A DNA stretch of 18,689 bases from G020353115 sp964389685 (GCA_964389685.1 CAYMFM010000080.1:1-18689); one strand, 5' to 3'; positions 1 through 7,864 are shown, counted from the first letter of the stretch. Program-made: numbers and translations. The notes: a model not told the origin generated them from the letters alone.

Positions 1-257
1 GTCAGTTCGCTGATCTTTCCCTGCCCAACTTTCCTGAGATCCATCTCCAACTCTTCCTTTGATGCGATTAGATCACCCGATGCTGCATTGAGCAGCTTGC
101 CCTCTTTACCGGTAATAATCCAGATTGATGTCTCATCCTTCCAGAAGAGGCCTGGTGGATATTCATCCGCTGAAGACAGCACACTAACCGGTTGATCCTG
201 CCCGGACACCAGGTTCATGTTCCACAATTCAACCTTCGTCGAATCATCGTTGATATT
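1..257 (-). CDS. Partial hypothetical ORF, beta-propeller-like, possibly N-terminally truncated
   Basis: An open minus-strand frame runs off the left edge. It begins just after an in-frame TAA at 258-260. The translation is well-behaved protein sequence, with stretches such as KVELWNMNLVSGQ and FWKDETSIWIITGKEGKLL. The alternating aromatic, hydrophobic and Gly/Asp pattern resembles one or two blades of a WD40-like propeller, but I cannot assign a family. The only ATG in the visible part is at 218-216, inside what reads as continuous coding sequence, and there is no signal peptide. The frame is therefore either a gene starting internally at 218 or the tail of a gene that has lost its 5' end. 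It lies 27 bp past the stop of the broken racemase-like gene, in the same frame, which fits local decay. Function is unknown. Confidence 0.4.
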
Positions 258-284
258 TTATTGGTTTATCATAACATACAGTTA

Positions 285-1766
285 TCACTGCTTATAAATT
301 ATTCCGTATATTATTGGAATGTTCTCTTTGATTCTTATCCGGATAGCTTCATCAATCCACTCGTCTGAAAACGGGACCTGTTTGACAAAGTGCAAACCGG
401 TATTGATATCCCGGCCGTATTTCCAGTCATAGGGGAACTCTCTCTGCTCATCAATCCGGTTTTCCTGTAGCAGTCTGTTGGGAACCGAAATGAAAAACCG
501 GCTGTTTGCATGGCTATCCTGCCCCAGGATATTTTTTTCGGTAAGTTCGTGATACAGTTCAGTGCCCAATGACCTGGCGGGATCGATTAAAACAATATTT
601 TCCGGTATATTGCGCTCATAGAAGCTATTGTACTGCTTAAGGCGCAGGAAATGATCCCGAATTTCAGCCTCAACGTACGGCTAGTGAGTGCATCCGAGGA
701 TTACAACATCCAGCGTATAATCGGGGAATTCCTGAGATATTTTTGTTGCAAGATGAGTAACCATGTACCGGATATAATTGGTCACGGAATTTAGCTGGAT
801 CACGGTTCTCTTCCCTTCCGGATTTTTTTTAACCAGTAATCCATTCCCGGTCTCAAAATGGTACTCCTCCCACAATGCAGTATCGATGGGATAATTGGGG
901 TGACCCAATCCAGGACCATAATAATCTGTTTCTTCTCTGGGTTCGGTGGCTGCAGGATCAACATAATTGATATCTCCATCGATGGCTCCTGCCAGACCGA
1001 TTCCAGCCTGCTGCACAACCGGGATATCATTAACAGGAAGGAGGGTTTCAGCCAGCGTGTGTATCGATGTGGGATAACCTCCGGATGCACAGGTGCCTTC
1101 GGTAGCAAGAACCCCGATGACTGAATGCTCATGCCCGTTACCGAATACTATTTCCAGGGCTAGTTTGGCGCCGGCTTCAATGATGCCTGTTATGTTAATG
1201 TTCAGCCCCCAGTGATCCATCGCTTCCCGGACCGTTTCAAGTCCATAAGCTGTAGCTGTATTACAGGCAATAACGATACTTTTAACCGGTTCCTTGTCCG
1301 TTTGAGAATTGCCATCATCGGGTGTCAGGTAATATTGATTCCCCAGCAGGAACAGTATATCTTTTAACACCAGCTCCCGGAGAAAATCAGCTTTGCCTTC
1401 GGCATTGTATCTGCCATACGGCATGTTGGCTTCATCAGCAAGGTATATGAATCGTTCGGAAATGAAATCGGCTATTCCGTCACTGCCCGGTTCATGGGTC
1501 GTGTTGTTGAATTCGTCGAACTCAAGGATCGAATTAAGTGCAGAAAGGGCACCAGTACCCGAATCAAACACCCCAACAGGCAGTGAACTCCTGTCATCAG
1601 GATAATGTGCTGGATCAAAATAATAGGGGTTGTTATTGTCTGTGATTGCTTCCGTGATGATCCGGAATTTGATCTCCTGCTGAGGTGTATCCCGCTTGCA
1701 TTGAAGGGTAAAAGCAAGGATACCAAGCAGAAGAAACAACCGGGGATTAACAAACAGTCTCTTCAT
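285..1766 (-). pseudogene. Asp/Glu racemase-family (MurI-like) lipoprotein, interrupted by an in-frame TAG
   Basis: This is a cofactor-independent Asp/Glu racemase-fold protein carrying the whole family signature in order: VFDSGTGALS near the N-terminus, YLADEANMPYG, first catalytic cysteine in IACNTATAYG, GIIEAGA, IGVLATEGT, and second catalytic cysteine in VVILGCTH. Directly after CTH, where the family has Tyr-Pro, the frame reads TAG (683-681). It then continues without a shift as PYVEAEIRDHF and on for about 130 more residues to a TGA at 285-287. The two open pieces are one gene broken by a single base change (TAC or TAT to TAG). I chose the ATG at 1766 because it gives a basic-plus-hydrophobic leader ending in LAFTLQC, a probable lipoprotein signal (the Gln at -1 is atypical). 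An upstream ATG at 1835 is in frame but adds nothing family-like. An exported racemase of this fold is unusual, since MurI itself is cytoplasmic. It could be a true pseudogene, a strain-specific mutation, a base error, or a readthrough gene. Confidence 0.8.
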
Positions 1767-1956
1767 GAAGTTACCTGTTATGGGATTCACAATAAATATA
1801 CTAAAAGTGAAAACAGCAGCTACATTTTTATTCACTCAAGTTTCATTATGAATTGATGGTATCGTGGCTTGGATTAATTGACTGCTTTATTTTAACAGAA
1901 ACCACTTCACGACTCAGGGATTTCCGATAACTGCAAGATACTATAAAATCATGGCC

Positions 1957-1981
1957 ATCAGTCTAATGTTAGGAGACTGAT
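1957..1981. promoter_or_regulatory. Inverted repeat just upstream of the nhaC-like promoter
   Basis: ATCAGTCT (1957-1964) and AGACTGAT (1974-1981) form a perfect 8-bp inverted repeat around a 9-nt loop. It ends 6 bp before the -33 element of the promoter driving the antiporter gene, and it sits in the divergent gap shared with the racemase-like lipoprotein gene. Position and symmetry suggest a regulator site. This is inference only. Confidence 0.3.
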
Positions 1982-1987
1982 CGAGAA

Positions 1988-2019
1988 TTTGCTTCGGAAT
2001 CACAGAAAAATTACCTTTG
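1988..2019 (+). promoter_or_regulatory. Bacteroidota-type promoter (TTTG-N20-TACCTTTG) for the nhaC-like gene
   Basis: The -33 element TTTG is at 1988-1991 and the -7 element TACCTTTG at 2012-2019, with 20 bp between. This matches the TTTG-N19/20-TAnnTTTG consensus known for the Bacteroidota housekeeping sigma factor. Only four bases separate the -7 box from the ATG at 2024, so transcription should begin at or next to the start codon. The mRNA may be leaderless. Confidence 0.7.
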
Positions 2020-2023
2020 GATC

Positions 2024-3508
2024 ATGCATGATTACGGATTCTGGTCTCTTATCCCGCCTGTTGCGGCCATTGTTCTGGCCATCAGGACCCGGCAGGTGTT
2101 CGTTTCACTGATTTTCGGGATCTGGTTGGGTTGGGTCATTATTAATAAAGGGAATCTGTTAACCGGCACATTTGACACCATACAGGGTCTGGTGGATGTG
2201 TTCAAGGAGGATAACAACACACGGACCATCATCTTCACGCTCATTATTGGGATTCTGATTGCCTATATTCAGCGATCAGGCGGGGTGGAGGGTTTTATTC
2301 GAAGGATAGATAACCTGCTGACAAGAATGGAAAGCAGGGGAGAAGGACGAAACCGCCTGGTTGTTCAATTTCTCACTGCCCTGACGGGATTATTGATCTT
2401 TGTGGAATCCAACATCTCTGCTCTTACAGTTGGAACGCTGTATCGTCCCATATTCGATAAATTGAAAATATCACGTGAAAAACTGGCATACCTTGCTGAT
2501 TCCACTTCTGCACCCTCCAGCATACTGGTCCCGTTCAATGCATGGGGTGCATTCATCATGAGCCTTCTGGTTGTGCAGGGTTTCGACAAACCCTTTGCCA
2601 CACTATTCAGGGCATTCCCCTTTAATTTTTATCCCATGTTGGCTGTTCTCCTGGTGTTTTACCTGGTTTTCAGCAGAAAGGATTTTGGCCCGATGAAAAA
2701 GGCAGAACAACGGGCGAGGGTAGAAGGCAAAGTACTGGCTGATAATGCCAGACCGATGGTCTCATCGGACATCACATTCCTGGAGACCAGGGAAGGCGCA
2801 ACACCGCGAGCCATGAATATGATCGTCCCTATCCTTACCATGGTCCTGATGATGCCTTTCATGCTGATCTATACAGGATGGGAAGGGATTAATGACCCGG
2901 CAACTAAATCATTCTGGACCAATGTATTTGAAGCGATCGGTAATGGTTCAGGATCGGCTTCGGTTCTCTATTCCGTGATTACTGCCGTATTGGTGGCAAC
3001 GATAATGTATGTGATCCAAAAATTACTGCCGGGAAAGGAATTGATTGATCTGGCATTGAAAGGCATGTCCGGCATGGTCTCTCTTGCGTTATTGATGGTG
3101 CTTGCTTTTGCTATTAGCGGATTGTGTCGTGAACTGGGGACTGGCCAATATGTTGCGGAAGTAACCAGAGCCTGGCTTTCACCCAAACTGGTACCCTTTC
3201 TTATATTCGTAGCAAGCTGCTTCATCGCCTTTTCCACCGGAACATCCTGGGGAACGTTTGCCATCATGATCTCCATCGCCGTTCCCATGGCACAATCACT
3301 GGATGCTAATGTTTACCTGGCTATTGCTGCTGCATTGGGTGGTGGCGTTTTCGGCGATCACTGTTCACCCATTTCCGATACAACCATCATCTCCTCCATG
3401 GCCTCTGCCAGTGATCACATTGACCACGTAAAAACCCAGTTACCCTATGCACTGACTGCCGGAACAGGAACCGCACTGCTCTATCTCCTGCTGGGGTTTA
3501 TTCTCTGA
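2024..3508 (+). CDS. NhaC-family Na+/H+ antiporter
   Basis: A 494-residue polytopic inner-membrane protein of the NhaC-type ion/substrate antiporter family. Members exchange Na+ for H+, and some exchange organic acids. The N-terminus YGFWSLIPPVAAIVLA, immediately after MHD, is characteristic of the family, so the first ATG is needed and no later start fits. The diagnostic motif GDHCSPISDTT lies at residues 444-454. About eleven or twelve hydrophobic segments are spread over the length, and the size is normal. The gene is divergent from the racemase-like lipoprotein. Its 3' end overlaps that of the convergent PLP racemase by 11 bp. Its place among racemases and a sodium symporter suggests it either recycles Na+ for Na+-driven amino-acid uptake or carries an amino/organic acid itself. 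The sequence does not decide which. Confidence 0.88.
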   Translation: MHDYGFWSLIPPVAAIVLAIRTRQVFVSLIFGIWLGWVIINKGNLLTGTFDTIQGLVDVFKEDNNTRTIIFTLIIGILIAYIQRSGGVEGFIRRIDNLLTRMESRGEGRNRLVVQFLTALTGLLIFVESNISALTVGTLYRPIFDKLKISREKLAYLADSTSAPSSILVPFNAWGAFIMSLLVVQGFDKPFATLFRAFPFNFYPMLAVLLVFYLVFSRKDFGPMKKAEQRARVEGKVLADNARPMVSSDITFLETREGATPRAMNMIVPILTMVLMMPFMLIYTGWEGINDPATKSFWTNVFEAIGNGSGSASVLYSVITAVLVATIMYVIQKLLPGKELIDLALKGMSGMVSLALLMVLAFAISGLCRELGTGQYVAEVTRAWLSPKLVPFLIFVASCFIAFSTGTSWGTFAIMISIAVPMAQSLDANVYLAIAAALGGGVFGDHCSPISDTTIISSMASASDHIDHVKTQLPYALTAGTGTALLYLLLGFIL

Positions 3509-4571
3509 TCCTCTTTTCTATGTATTTGGAGTTTATTACTCTCAATGCGCCCATATAATCCATCTTAAATTCAAGCAAATCGCCCACTTTGTATTTCTTC
3601 GGGTTTTCTTTAAGATCGATCACCAGCATATCTGAACTTGCCCCGACAAAACTAATGGTGTCATCAAGCGGCTCAATATGCCTCTCTTCAACATCCAATA
3701 AACCGATGTCAATAATCGCCCGGAAGGAGGTTTGACCAATCAGCTTTTTATCAAAATCAAACGTATCTCCTTCAAGATTGGTACCGAATTCACCCGTCGG
3801 GACGATCGGTTTTTCTATTAATTCAATGATTTCGGTATACAGACGGAAAACATCAGGACTCATCCTTTTCAGGGTGGTATTGTTATAAACGTCTGTTCCT
3901 AAAAAGAGGGTTTCTCCAACCCTGAAGTGATTGATCCCTTTGGGTAACAGATTCTTAAAAATCAATGGAATGGTGACCGACGAACCGCCGGAAACGTAAG
4001 AAATCTGCTTGTCAAATTTTGCTTCGATCAGTTGTTCATACAAGCTCAATTGAATCAATTTATCGTGATTAGGAAGAACACCATAGAGGCATGAAAAATT
4101 CGTACCGATTCCGACTACTTCAATGTTTTTCAGTTTGAATACTATTCCATAAAATTCCACAAAATCCTCACGCATGACCCCTTCTCTTAATTCCCCCAAT
4201 TCGATCATGATGAAGATTTTGTGCGTTTTCTGCTGTTTCCTGGCTTCTTCAGACAAAAGCTGGATGGTTTCAATCTCTGTGTTCATGCTGATATCGGCAT
4301 ACTTCACCACACTGCTGATGGAACGCCTTGCCGGTGGTTTGATGTAAATGGTTTCGACTGCCGGGTTGAGCGCTTTTATCGTTTTCAGGTTAGAAATGCG
4401 GGAATCACAAATCTGTTTTGTACCAAGCTTCAACAATTCTTTTAAGTAAAGTTTGTTCCCGCACAGTAGCTTTGAGACGATCGACCATTGAATGTCATTC
4501 TTTTTAAAAAGCTTATCAAGGAATTCGTAGTTGGATTTTAATTTTTTAATGTCTAATGTGATGAATGCCAT
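3498..4571 (-). CDS. Alanine/ornithine racemase-family PLP enzyme
   Basis: A 357-residue fold-type III PLP enzyme of the ornithine/alanine racemase group (Orr/YhfX-like) rather than classical Alr. The PLP lysine is probably K34 in WSIVSKLLCGN. A glycine/serine phosphate-binding loop SGGSS is at 194-198, and RVGETLFLG at 217-225 matches the RIGE-LLG element typical of ornithine racemases. Family members interconvert L- and D-ornithine or related amino acids in the cytoplasm; the substrate here is unknown. The ATG at 4571 lies 10 bp after the alanine racemase stop, so the two are almost certainly co-transcribed and perhaps translationally coupled. The stop TAA overlaps the convergent antiporter gene. 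No transfer signs are seen. The family call is firm; ornithine as substrate is only a guess from homologues. Confidence 0.85.
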   Translation of the reverse strand: MAFITLDIKKLKSNYEFLDKLFKKNDIQWSIVSKLLCGNKLYLKELLKLGTKQICDSRISNLKTIKALNPAVETIYIKPPARRSISSVVKYADISMNTEIETIQLLSEEARKQQKTHKIFIMIELGELREGVMREDFVEFYGIVFKLKNIEVVGIGTNFSCLYGVLPNHDKLIQLSLYEQLIEAKFDKQISYVSGGSSVTIPLIFKNLLPKGINHFRVGETLFLGTDVYNNTTLKRMSPDVFRLYTEIIELIEKPIVPTGEFGTNLEGDTFDFDKKLIGQTSFRAIIDIGLLDVEERHIEPLDDTISFVGASSDMLVIDLKENPKKYKVGDLLEFKMDYMGALRVINSKYIEKRIRE

Positions 4572-4581
4572 GGATCTGATT

Positions 4582-5769
4582 TTATACTGTTATACGTTCA
4601 ATGCGCTCTGATAGATGGGTTAATACTTCATAATTCAGCTGATCGCTGATGTCGCTAAATGCGCTGACTTTTATTTCCAGATCTTCCTGTTTTCCGATCA
4701 TGACCACTTCATCACCCACTTCTGCATTGGATACATTGGAAATATCCGCTATGATCATATTCATGTTCACGATCCCGATCACGCTGCATCGCTGTCCACG
4801 AATAAGAACGCGCCCCTTGTTGCTTAACGAGCGACTGTATCCACTGGCATATCCTATGGGGATCAGTGCTGTCTTGATATCGGATTGTACCAGGAATGAA
4901 ATTCCGTAACCGATGAATTCTCCGGTTTTGATCTCTTTGATCGACATGATCTTACTTTGCCAGCCGAGTATTCTGTTCAGGGGATCCACTTTATTTGTCC
5001 CCCTGCTGATATAATGGATAAAGGTTTCAACGCTTGGCCAAAAGCCATACTGCATTATCCCGATCCTGACAAGGTCCATTCTGGTTTTTGGATAGACAAA
5101 GGCAGCTGCTGAATTGGCAACATGCCTGTATTTGGGATGGATGCCTTTGGTTTCCAGAGTCGATAGCATTTTCTTGAATTTCTTCAACTGTTTTTGAATT
5201 CTGAGGTGGTTGGAAATGCTTTCCGGACCGGCCAGGTGTGTACAAAACCCCATCACCTTAAAACACTCCTTATTGTGCTGAATAATGGAGATTGCCTTTA
5301 GCAGCCCCTCGTTGTTCAAGCCCGAACGGTTCATCCCGGTTTCTACTTCGAGATGAATTTTAGCCATGGTTTGAAGCTGTATGGCCTCCCGGGAGGCTTT
5401 CTCTAGCCGTTCAATATTGAACACAAAAAATTCAAATCCTTTTCGGATAACCTCTTTAAGTTTTTCCTCAGGGATCCATCCCATGATCATGATTGTTTTG
5501 GGCTCTGACAGGCTGCTGGAAACACGCAGCGCTTCATTGTAATCGAAAACCGAGAAATGATCGACACCTTCTTTTTCAAATAACGGAACGATCTGTTCTA
5601 TCCCGTGTCCATAAGCATTGGCTTTAACAACCGATGATATTTTTACGTTGTTGCCCAGCTTGTTTCTCAGAAAACGAATGTTGTTTTCGACCGATTTTTC
5701 ATTCAGGGTGATCAGGGAACTTGTATCCATAACGGGACTGTTTAATGAGTAACAATACTCCATATCCAT
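4582..5769 (-). CDS. Alanine racemase-like, PLP-dependent amino-acid racemase
   Basis: A 395-residue fold-type III racemase with a TIM-barrel N-domain and beta C-domain. The Schiff-base lysine is K49 in VVKANAYGHG. MNRSGL (146-151), HVANSAA (216-222) and VRIGIMQYG (234-242) line the PLP pocket. The second catalytic base is probably Y288 in IGYGISF, and IGYASGY (305-311) follows. Two spots depart from ordinary Alr: the usual Cys-Met-Asp after the final barrel crossing is Asn-Met-Asn (335-337), and IGYADG is IGYASG. With no signal peptide it should be cytoplasmic. It lies 16 bp after the symporter stop and 10 bp before the second PLP racemase, inside one minus-strand operon. Start choice is uncertain: M14 (5730) precedes the first conserved strand and would remove a poorly conserved leader. 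It may be a specialised racemase rather than the housekeeping cell-wall enzyme. Confidence 0.87.
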   Translation of the reverse strand: MDMEYCYSLNSPVMDTSSLITLNEKSVENNIRFLRNKLGNNVKISSVVKANAYGHGIEQIVPLFEKEGVDHFSVFDYNEALRVSSSLSEPKTIMIMGWIPEEKLKEVIRKGFEFFVFNIERLEKASREAIQLQTMAKIHLEVETGMNRSGLNNEGLLKAISIIQHNKECFKVMGFCTHLAGPESISNHLRIQKQLKKFKKMLSTLETKGIHPKYRHVANSAAAFVYPKTRMDLVRIGIMQYGFWPSVETFIHYISRGTNKVDPLNRILGWQSKIMSIKEIKTGEFIGYGISFLVQSDIKTALIPIGYASGYSRSLSNKGRVLIRGQRCSVIGIVNMNMIIADISNVSNAEVGDEVVMIGKQEDLEIKVSAFSDISDQLNYEVLTHLSERIERITV

Positions 5770-5785
5770 GCATGTAACAATCGAT

Positions 5786-7216
5786 TTAACGTGGTGGTCT
5801 GATAATATGTACTATAAAATAGATGATTGCGGAGGCTCCAATTCCAAAAATATTCGCATCCAGGTCAAAGGGCAGTCGAATACCGGTAACCACCAGGGCA
5901 ACGGTTGTTGTTCCTCCAATGATCATAGCCAGTGTCGCAGCCAGCGGATTGGGGTTTTTCCCGTACAGGGCAGCCAGCACGGGAATGAATAGACCTGAAA
6001 CCATAAAAGCATACGAATAGAGCATTAATTCCAGCACATTGGTCATATAGGAAGCCAGCAATATAGAAGACACACCGATTGCTAATGTAATTGCCTGTGA
6101 AACATGAAGCTGTGCTTTTGTCTCTTTTTTAAGCGGGAGTAATTTGCTGAGGATATCCGTCTGCACATTTCCTGATGCGGCCATCAGGCAACTGTCGGCC
6201 GTGGAAAGTATGGCTGAAAAAAATGCAGAAAGCATCAGTCCCATTAACCCGGCAGGTAAAACGGTGTTTAACAGAACTGGAAGCCCGATTTCAGAATCAA
6301 TGGCAGAACCCACGTTGTAGCCGAACTCTGTAAACATTCCATTTTCAAAGGCAACCCGGGAGAACATACCCAGCGTAACTCCCATGAATGCCATCAGGGG
6401 CCATTCGAACAAGCCGGCAATAAACCATGCTTTTTGGGCCTGTTTTACATTTTTTGAAGCATAAATTCTCTGGTAGAGTGTCATCCCAACGAACCAGATG
6501 GGTATTATGGTTACAACCCAGTTCACAATTTGTTGCCAGGTAACGTTGTTCAGTGTGAGGAATTCATGACCGATGGTTGCTTTTATGGTTTCGATTCCAC
6601 CAATGGCATGGTAGGTAATCGGAATACCGATTAAGATCAGGCCGGACATGAGAATGATCCATTGGACTGTATCGGTATAAATCACCGCTTTTAAACCACC
6701 GATGCCGGTATAGATCACTGCAATAGCCCCCATAATAATGAGAGCTGTTTTTAGATCGATCTCTACAAAGGTTGCGGATGCCAGTTTTGCACCGGCTAAC
6801 AATTGTGAACTGGTAAAGCCCATATAACCGATTGCCGAAATGATCCCAGCAATCAGGGCTACCTTGTTGTTATAAAAATGTTCGAAAATCTGGGGAAATG
6901 TAAAGAACCTGTGTTTTATTGAGATCCTGCTTACAATGGGGATTAATACAACCGCACTGAGCCAAGCACCGACCAATCCCGTAAATAGCAACCAGGATCC
7001 GGAAAGACCAATCGCAAAACCCAGTCCACCCAGTCCGATGGAAAATCCACCACCAACATCCGTTGCCACGACTGAAAGGCCGATGTGCCAGCTGCCCAGC
7101 GAACGCCCGCCAATATAATAATCTTCAATATCTTTGTTCTTTCTGAAAAAATAGATGCCTATCCCTAGCATGGCAGCAAAATAGACCACGAATATGATAA
7201 TATCAATGAAATGCAT
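5786..7216 (-). CDS. Sodium:solute symporter (SSS family)
   Basis: A 476-residue inner-membrane carrier of the SSS family (PutP/SGLT-like), which moves organic solutes inward with Na+. It has about thirteen hydrophobic segments. The start MHFIDIIIFVVYFAAML and the following DIEDYYIGGRSLG are the standard family opening. Glycine-rich VGGGFSIGLGGLG in TM2 and AGLMGLMLSAFFSAILSTADS in the middle agree with the family Na+-site region. It is the first gene of a tight run followed by the two PLP racemases, so its cargo is probably an amino acid or small peptide-derived compound. A hairpin with a T tract lies just upstream and may separate it from the acetyltransferase gene. A weak -7-like TACTTTTT in the same place could be its own promoter. 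The family call is strong; substrate is not readable. Confidence 0.88.
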   Translation of the reverse strand: MHFIDIIIFVVYFAAMLGIGIYFFRKNKDIEDYYIGGRSLGSWHIGLSVVATDVGGGFSIGLGGLGFAIGLSGSWLLFTGLVGAWLSAVVLIPIVSRISIKHRFFTFPQIFEHFYNNKVALIAGIISAIGYMGFTSSQLLAGAKLASATFVEIDLKTALIIMGAIAVIYTGIGGLKAVIYTDTVQWIILMSGLILIGIPITYHAIGGIETIKATIGHEFLTLNNVTWQQIVNWVVTIIPIWFVGMTLYQRIYASKNVKQAQKAWFIAGLFEWPLMAFMGVTLGMFSRVAFENGMFTEFGYNVGSAIDSEIGLPVLLNTVLPAGLMGLMLSAFFSAILSTADSCLMAASGNVQTDILSKLLPLKKETKAQLHVSQAITLAIGVSSILLASYMTNVLELMLYSYAFMVSGLFIPVLAALYGKNPNPLAATLAMIIGGTTTVALVVTGIRLPFDLDANIFGIGASAIIYFIVHIIRPPR

Positions 7217-7224
7217 CGGTATAC

Positions 7225-7268
7225 AAAAAAAGTAGCACGGATTGAATCATCAGATCAATCGATACTAC
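7225..7268 (-). terminator. Possible intrinsic terminator or attenuator between GNAT and symporter genes
   Basis: On the minus strand GTAG-N4-GATTGA, a 9-nt loop, TCAATC-N4-CTAC are followed at once by seven T. The inner 6 bp and outer 4 bp are perfect, but the 4x4 internal loop and low GC make the hairpin weak. It would end transcription after the acetyltransferase, or act as partial attenuation. Confidence 0.35.
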
Positions 7269-7287
7269 GAATAAGCTTAAAAATGGA

Positions 7288-7743
7288 TTAATTTTCTTCT
7301 GAGGTTTGCTTGTACCGCATCTCGATGTATTTGCTGGTAAAGCCGATTTTTTCGTATAAGAAGCGGGCTGAGTTATCGGGCTCTACATGCAATGCAATAT
7401 CACCTTGTGCAACTTCAATGGATTTATTCATCAATTTTTTACCGATGCCTTTTCCCCTGAGGTCTTTGTGGGTTGCAATGTAAACCAGGATGTTTTCCGG
7501 GATATACCCTTCCATGCCGGTTTGGTTTATGACTACTGCACCCGAGATTTCGGAGCCTTGGTTGGATACAAGGATAAAACCGCCAAATGATGGTGATTCC
7601 TTTATGGCATAGTCAACCGCTTTCTCTATGTCTGATTTGGGGTCCCCGTATTGTTCAAGGTTATTGTAAAGAAAGGTCACAATCTCCTCCTTTTCATGAA
7701 TCGTGGGTTTGTTTGCTTGATTATAAATCTTGGTTTTAATCAT
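7288..7743 (-). CDS. GNAT-family N-acetyltransferase
   Basis: A 151-residue single-domain GNAT protein that transfers acetyl from acetyl-CoA to an amine. The pyrophosphate-binding motif A reads HKDLRGKGIGKKLM, with the R-x-x-G-x-G core. The C-terminal LHVEPDNSARFLYEKIGF is the usual motif B region with its Asn and the Tyr on the adjacent helix. Length is normal for the fold. The start at 7743 is supported by AGGAGAG ending 4 nt upstream. It heads the minus-strand series leading into the symporter and two PLP racemases, 71 bp from the symporter. By context it might acetylate an amino acid or amine handled by those genes, for example to trap or detoxify it, but nothing in the sequence fixes the acceptor. 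Confidence 0.85.
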   Translation of the reverse strand: MIKTKIYNQANKPTIHEKEEIVTFLYNNLEQYGDPKSDIEKAVDYAIKESPSFGGFILVSNQGSEISGAVVINQTGMEGYIPENILVYIATHKDLRGKGIGKKLMNKSIEVAQGDIALHVEPDNSARFLYEKIGFTSKYIEMRYKQTSEEN

Positions 7744-7747
7744 ATAA

Positions 7748-7754
7748 CTCTCCT
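7748..7754 (-). promoter_or_regulatory. Strong Shine-Dalgarno sequence for the GNAT gene
   Basis: AGGAGAG on the minus strand, 4 nt before the ATG at 7743. Most genes in this window lack an obvious Shine-Dalgarno, as is usual in Bacteroidota, so this one stands out and fixes the start. Confidence 0.6.
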
Positions 7755-7803
7755 ATTTTTTTTGATGAATACTGACCTACATTGTAACAAAATATTCCAG
7801 AAC

Positions 7804-7819
7804 ACCAAATTAATTTGGT
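7804..7819. promoter_or_regulatory. Perfect 16-bp palindrome upstream of the GNAT gene
   Basis: ACCAAATTAATTTGGT is a perfect palindrome centred about 68 bp upstream of the GNAT start and 46 bp beyond the stop of the membrane-protein gene. The position suits an operator for a dimeric regulator of the racemase/transport operon. It could also fold as a weak hairpin, but no T tract follows on either strand. Confidence 0.4.
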
Positions 7820-7864
7820 ATTAATCAAGGAGAATGAAGAAATGAAAGGAAAAGATTCTGATCG

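Noticed and set aside
858..1124. Plus-strand ORF within the racemase-like gene
   Set aside because: It lies opposite the strongly family-like coding strand and has no motif of its own.
5768..6020. Short plus-strand ORFs opposite the symporter gene
   Set aside because: They are antisense shadows with low-complexity composition and no start signal.
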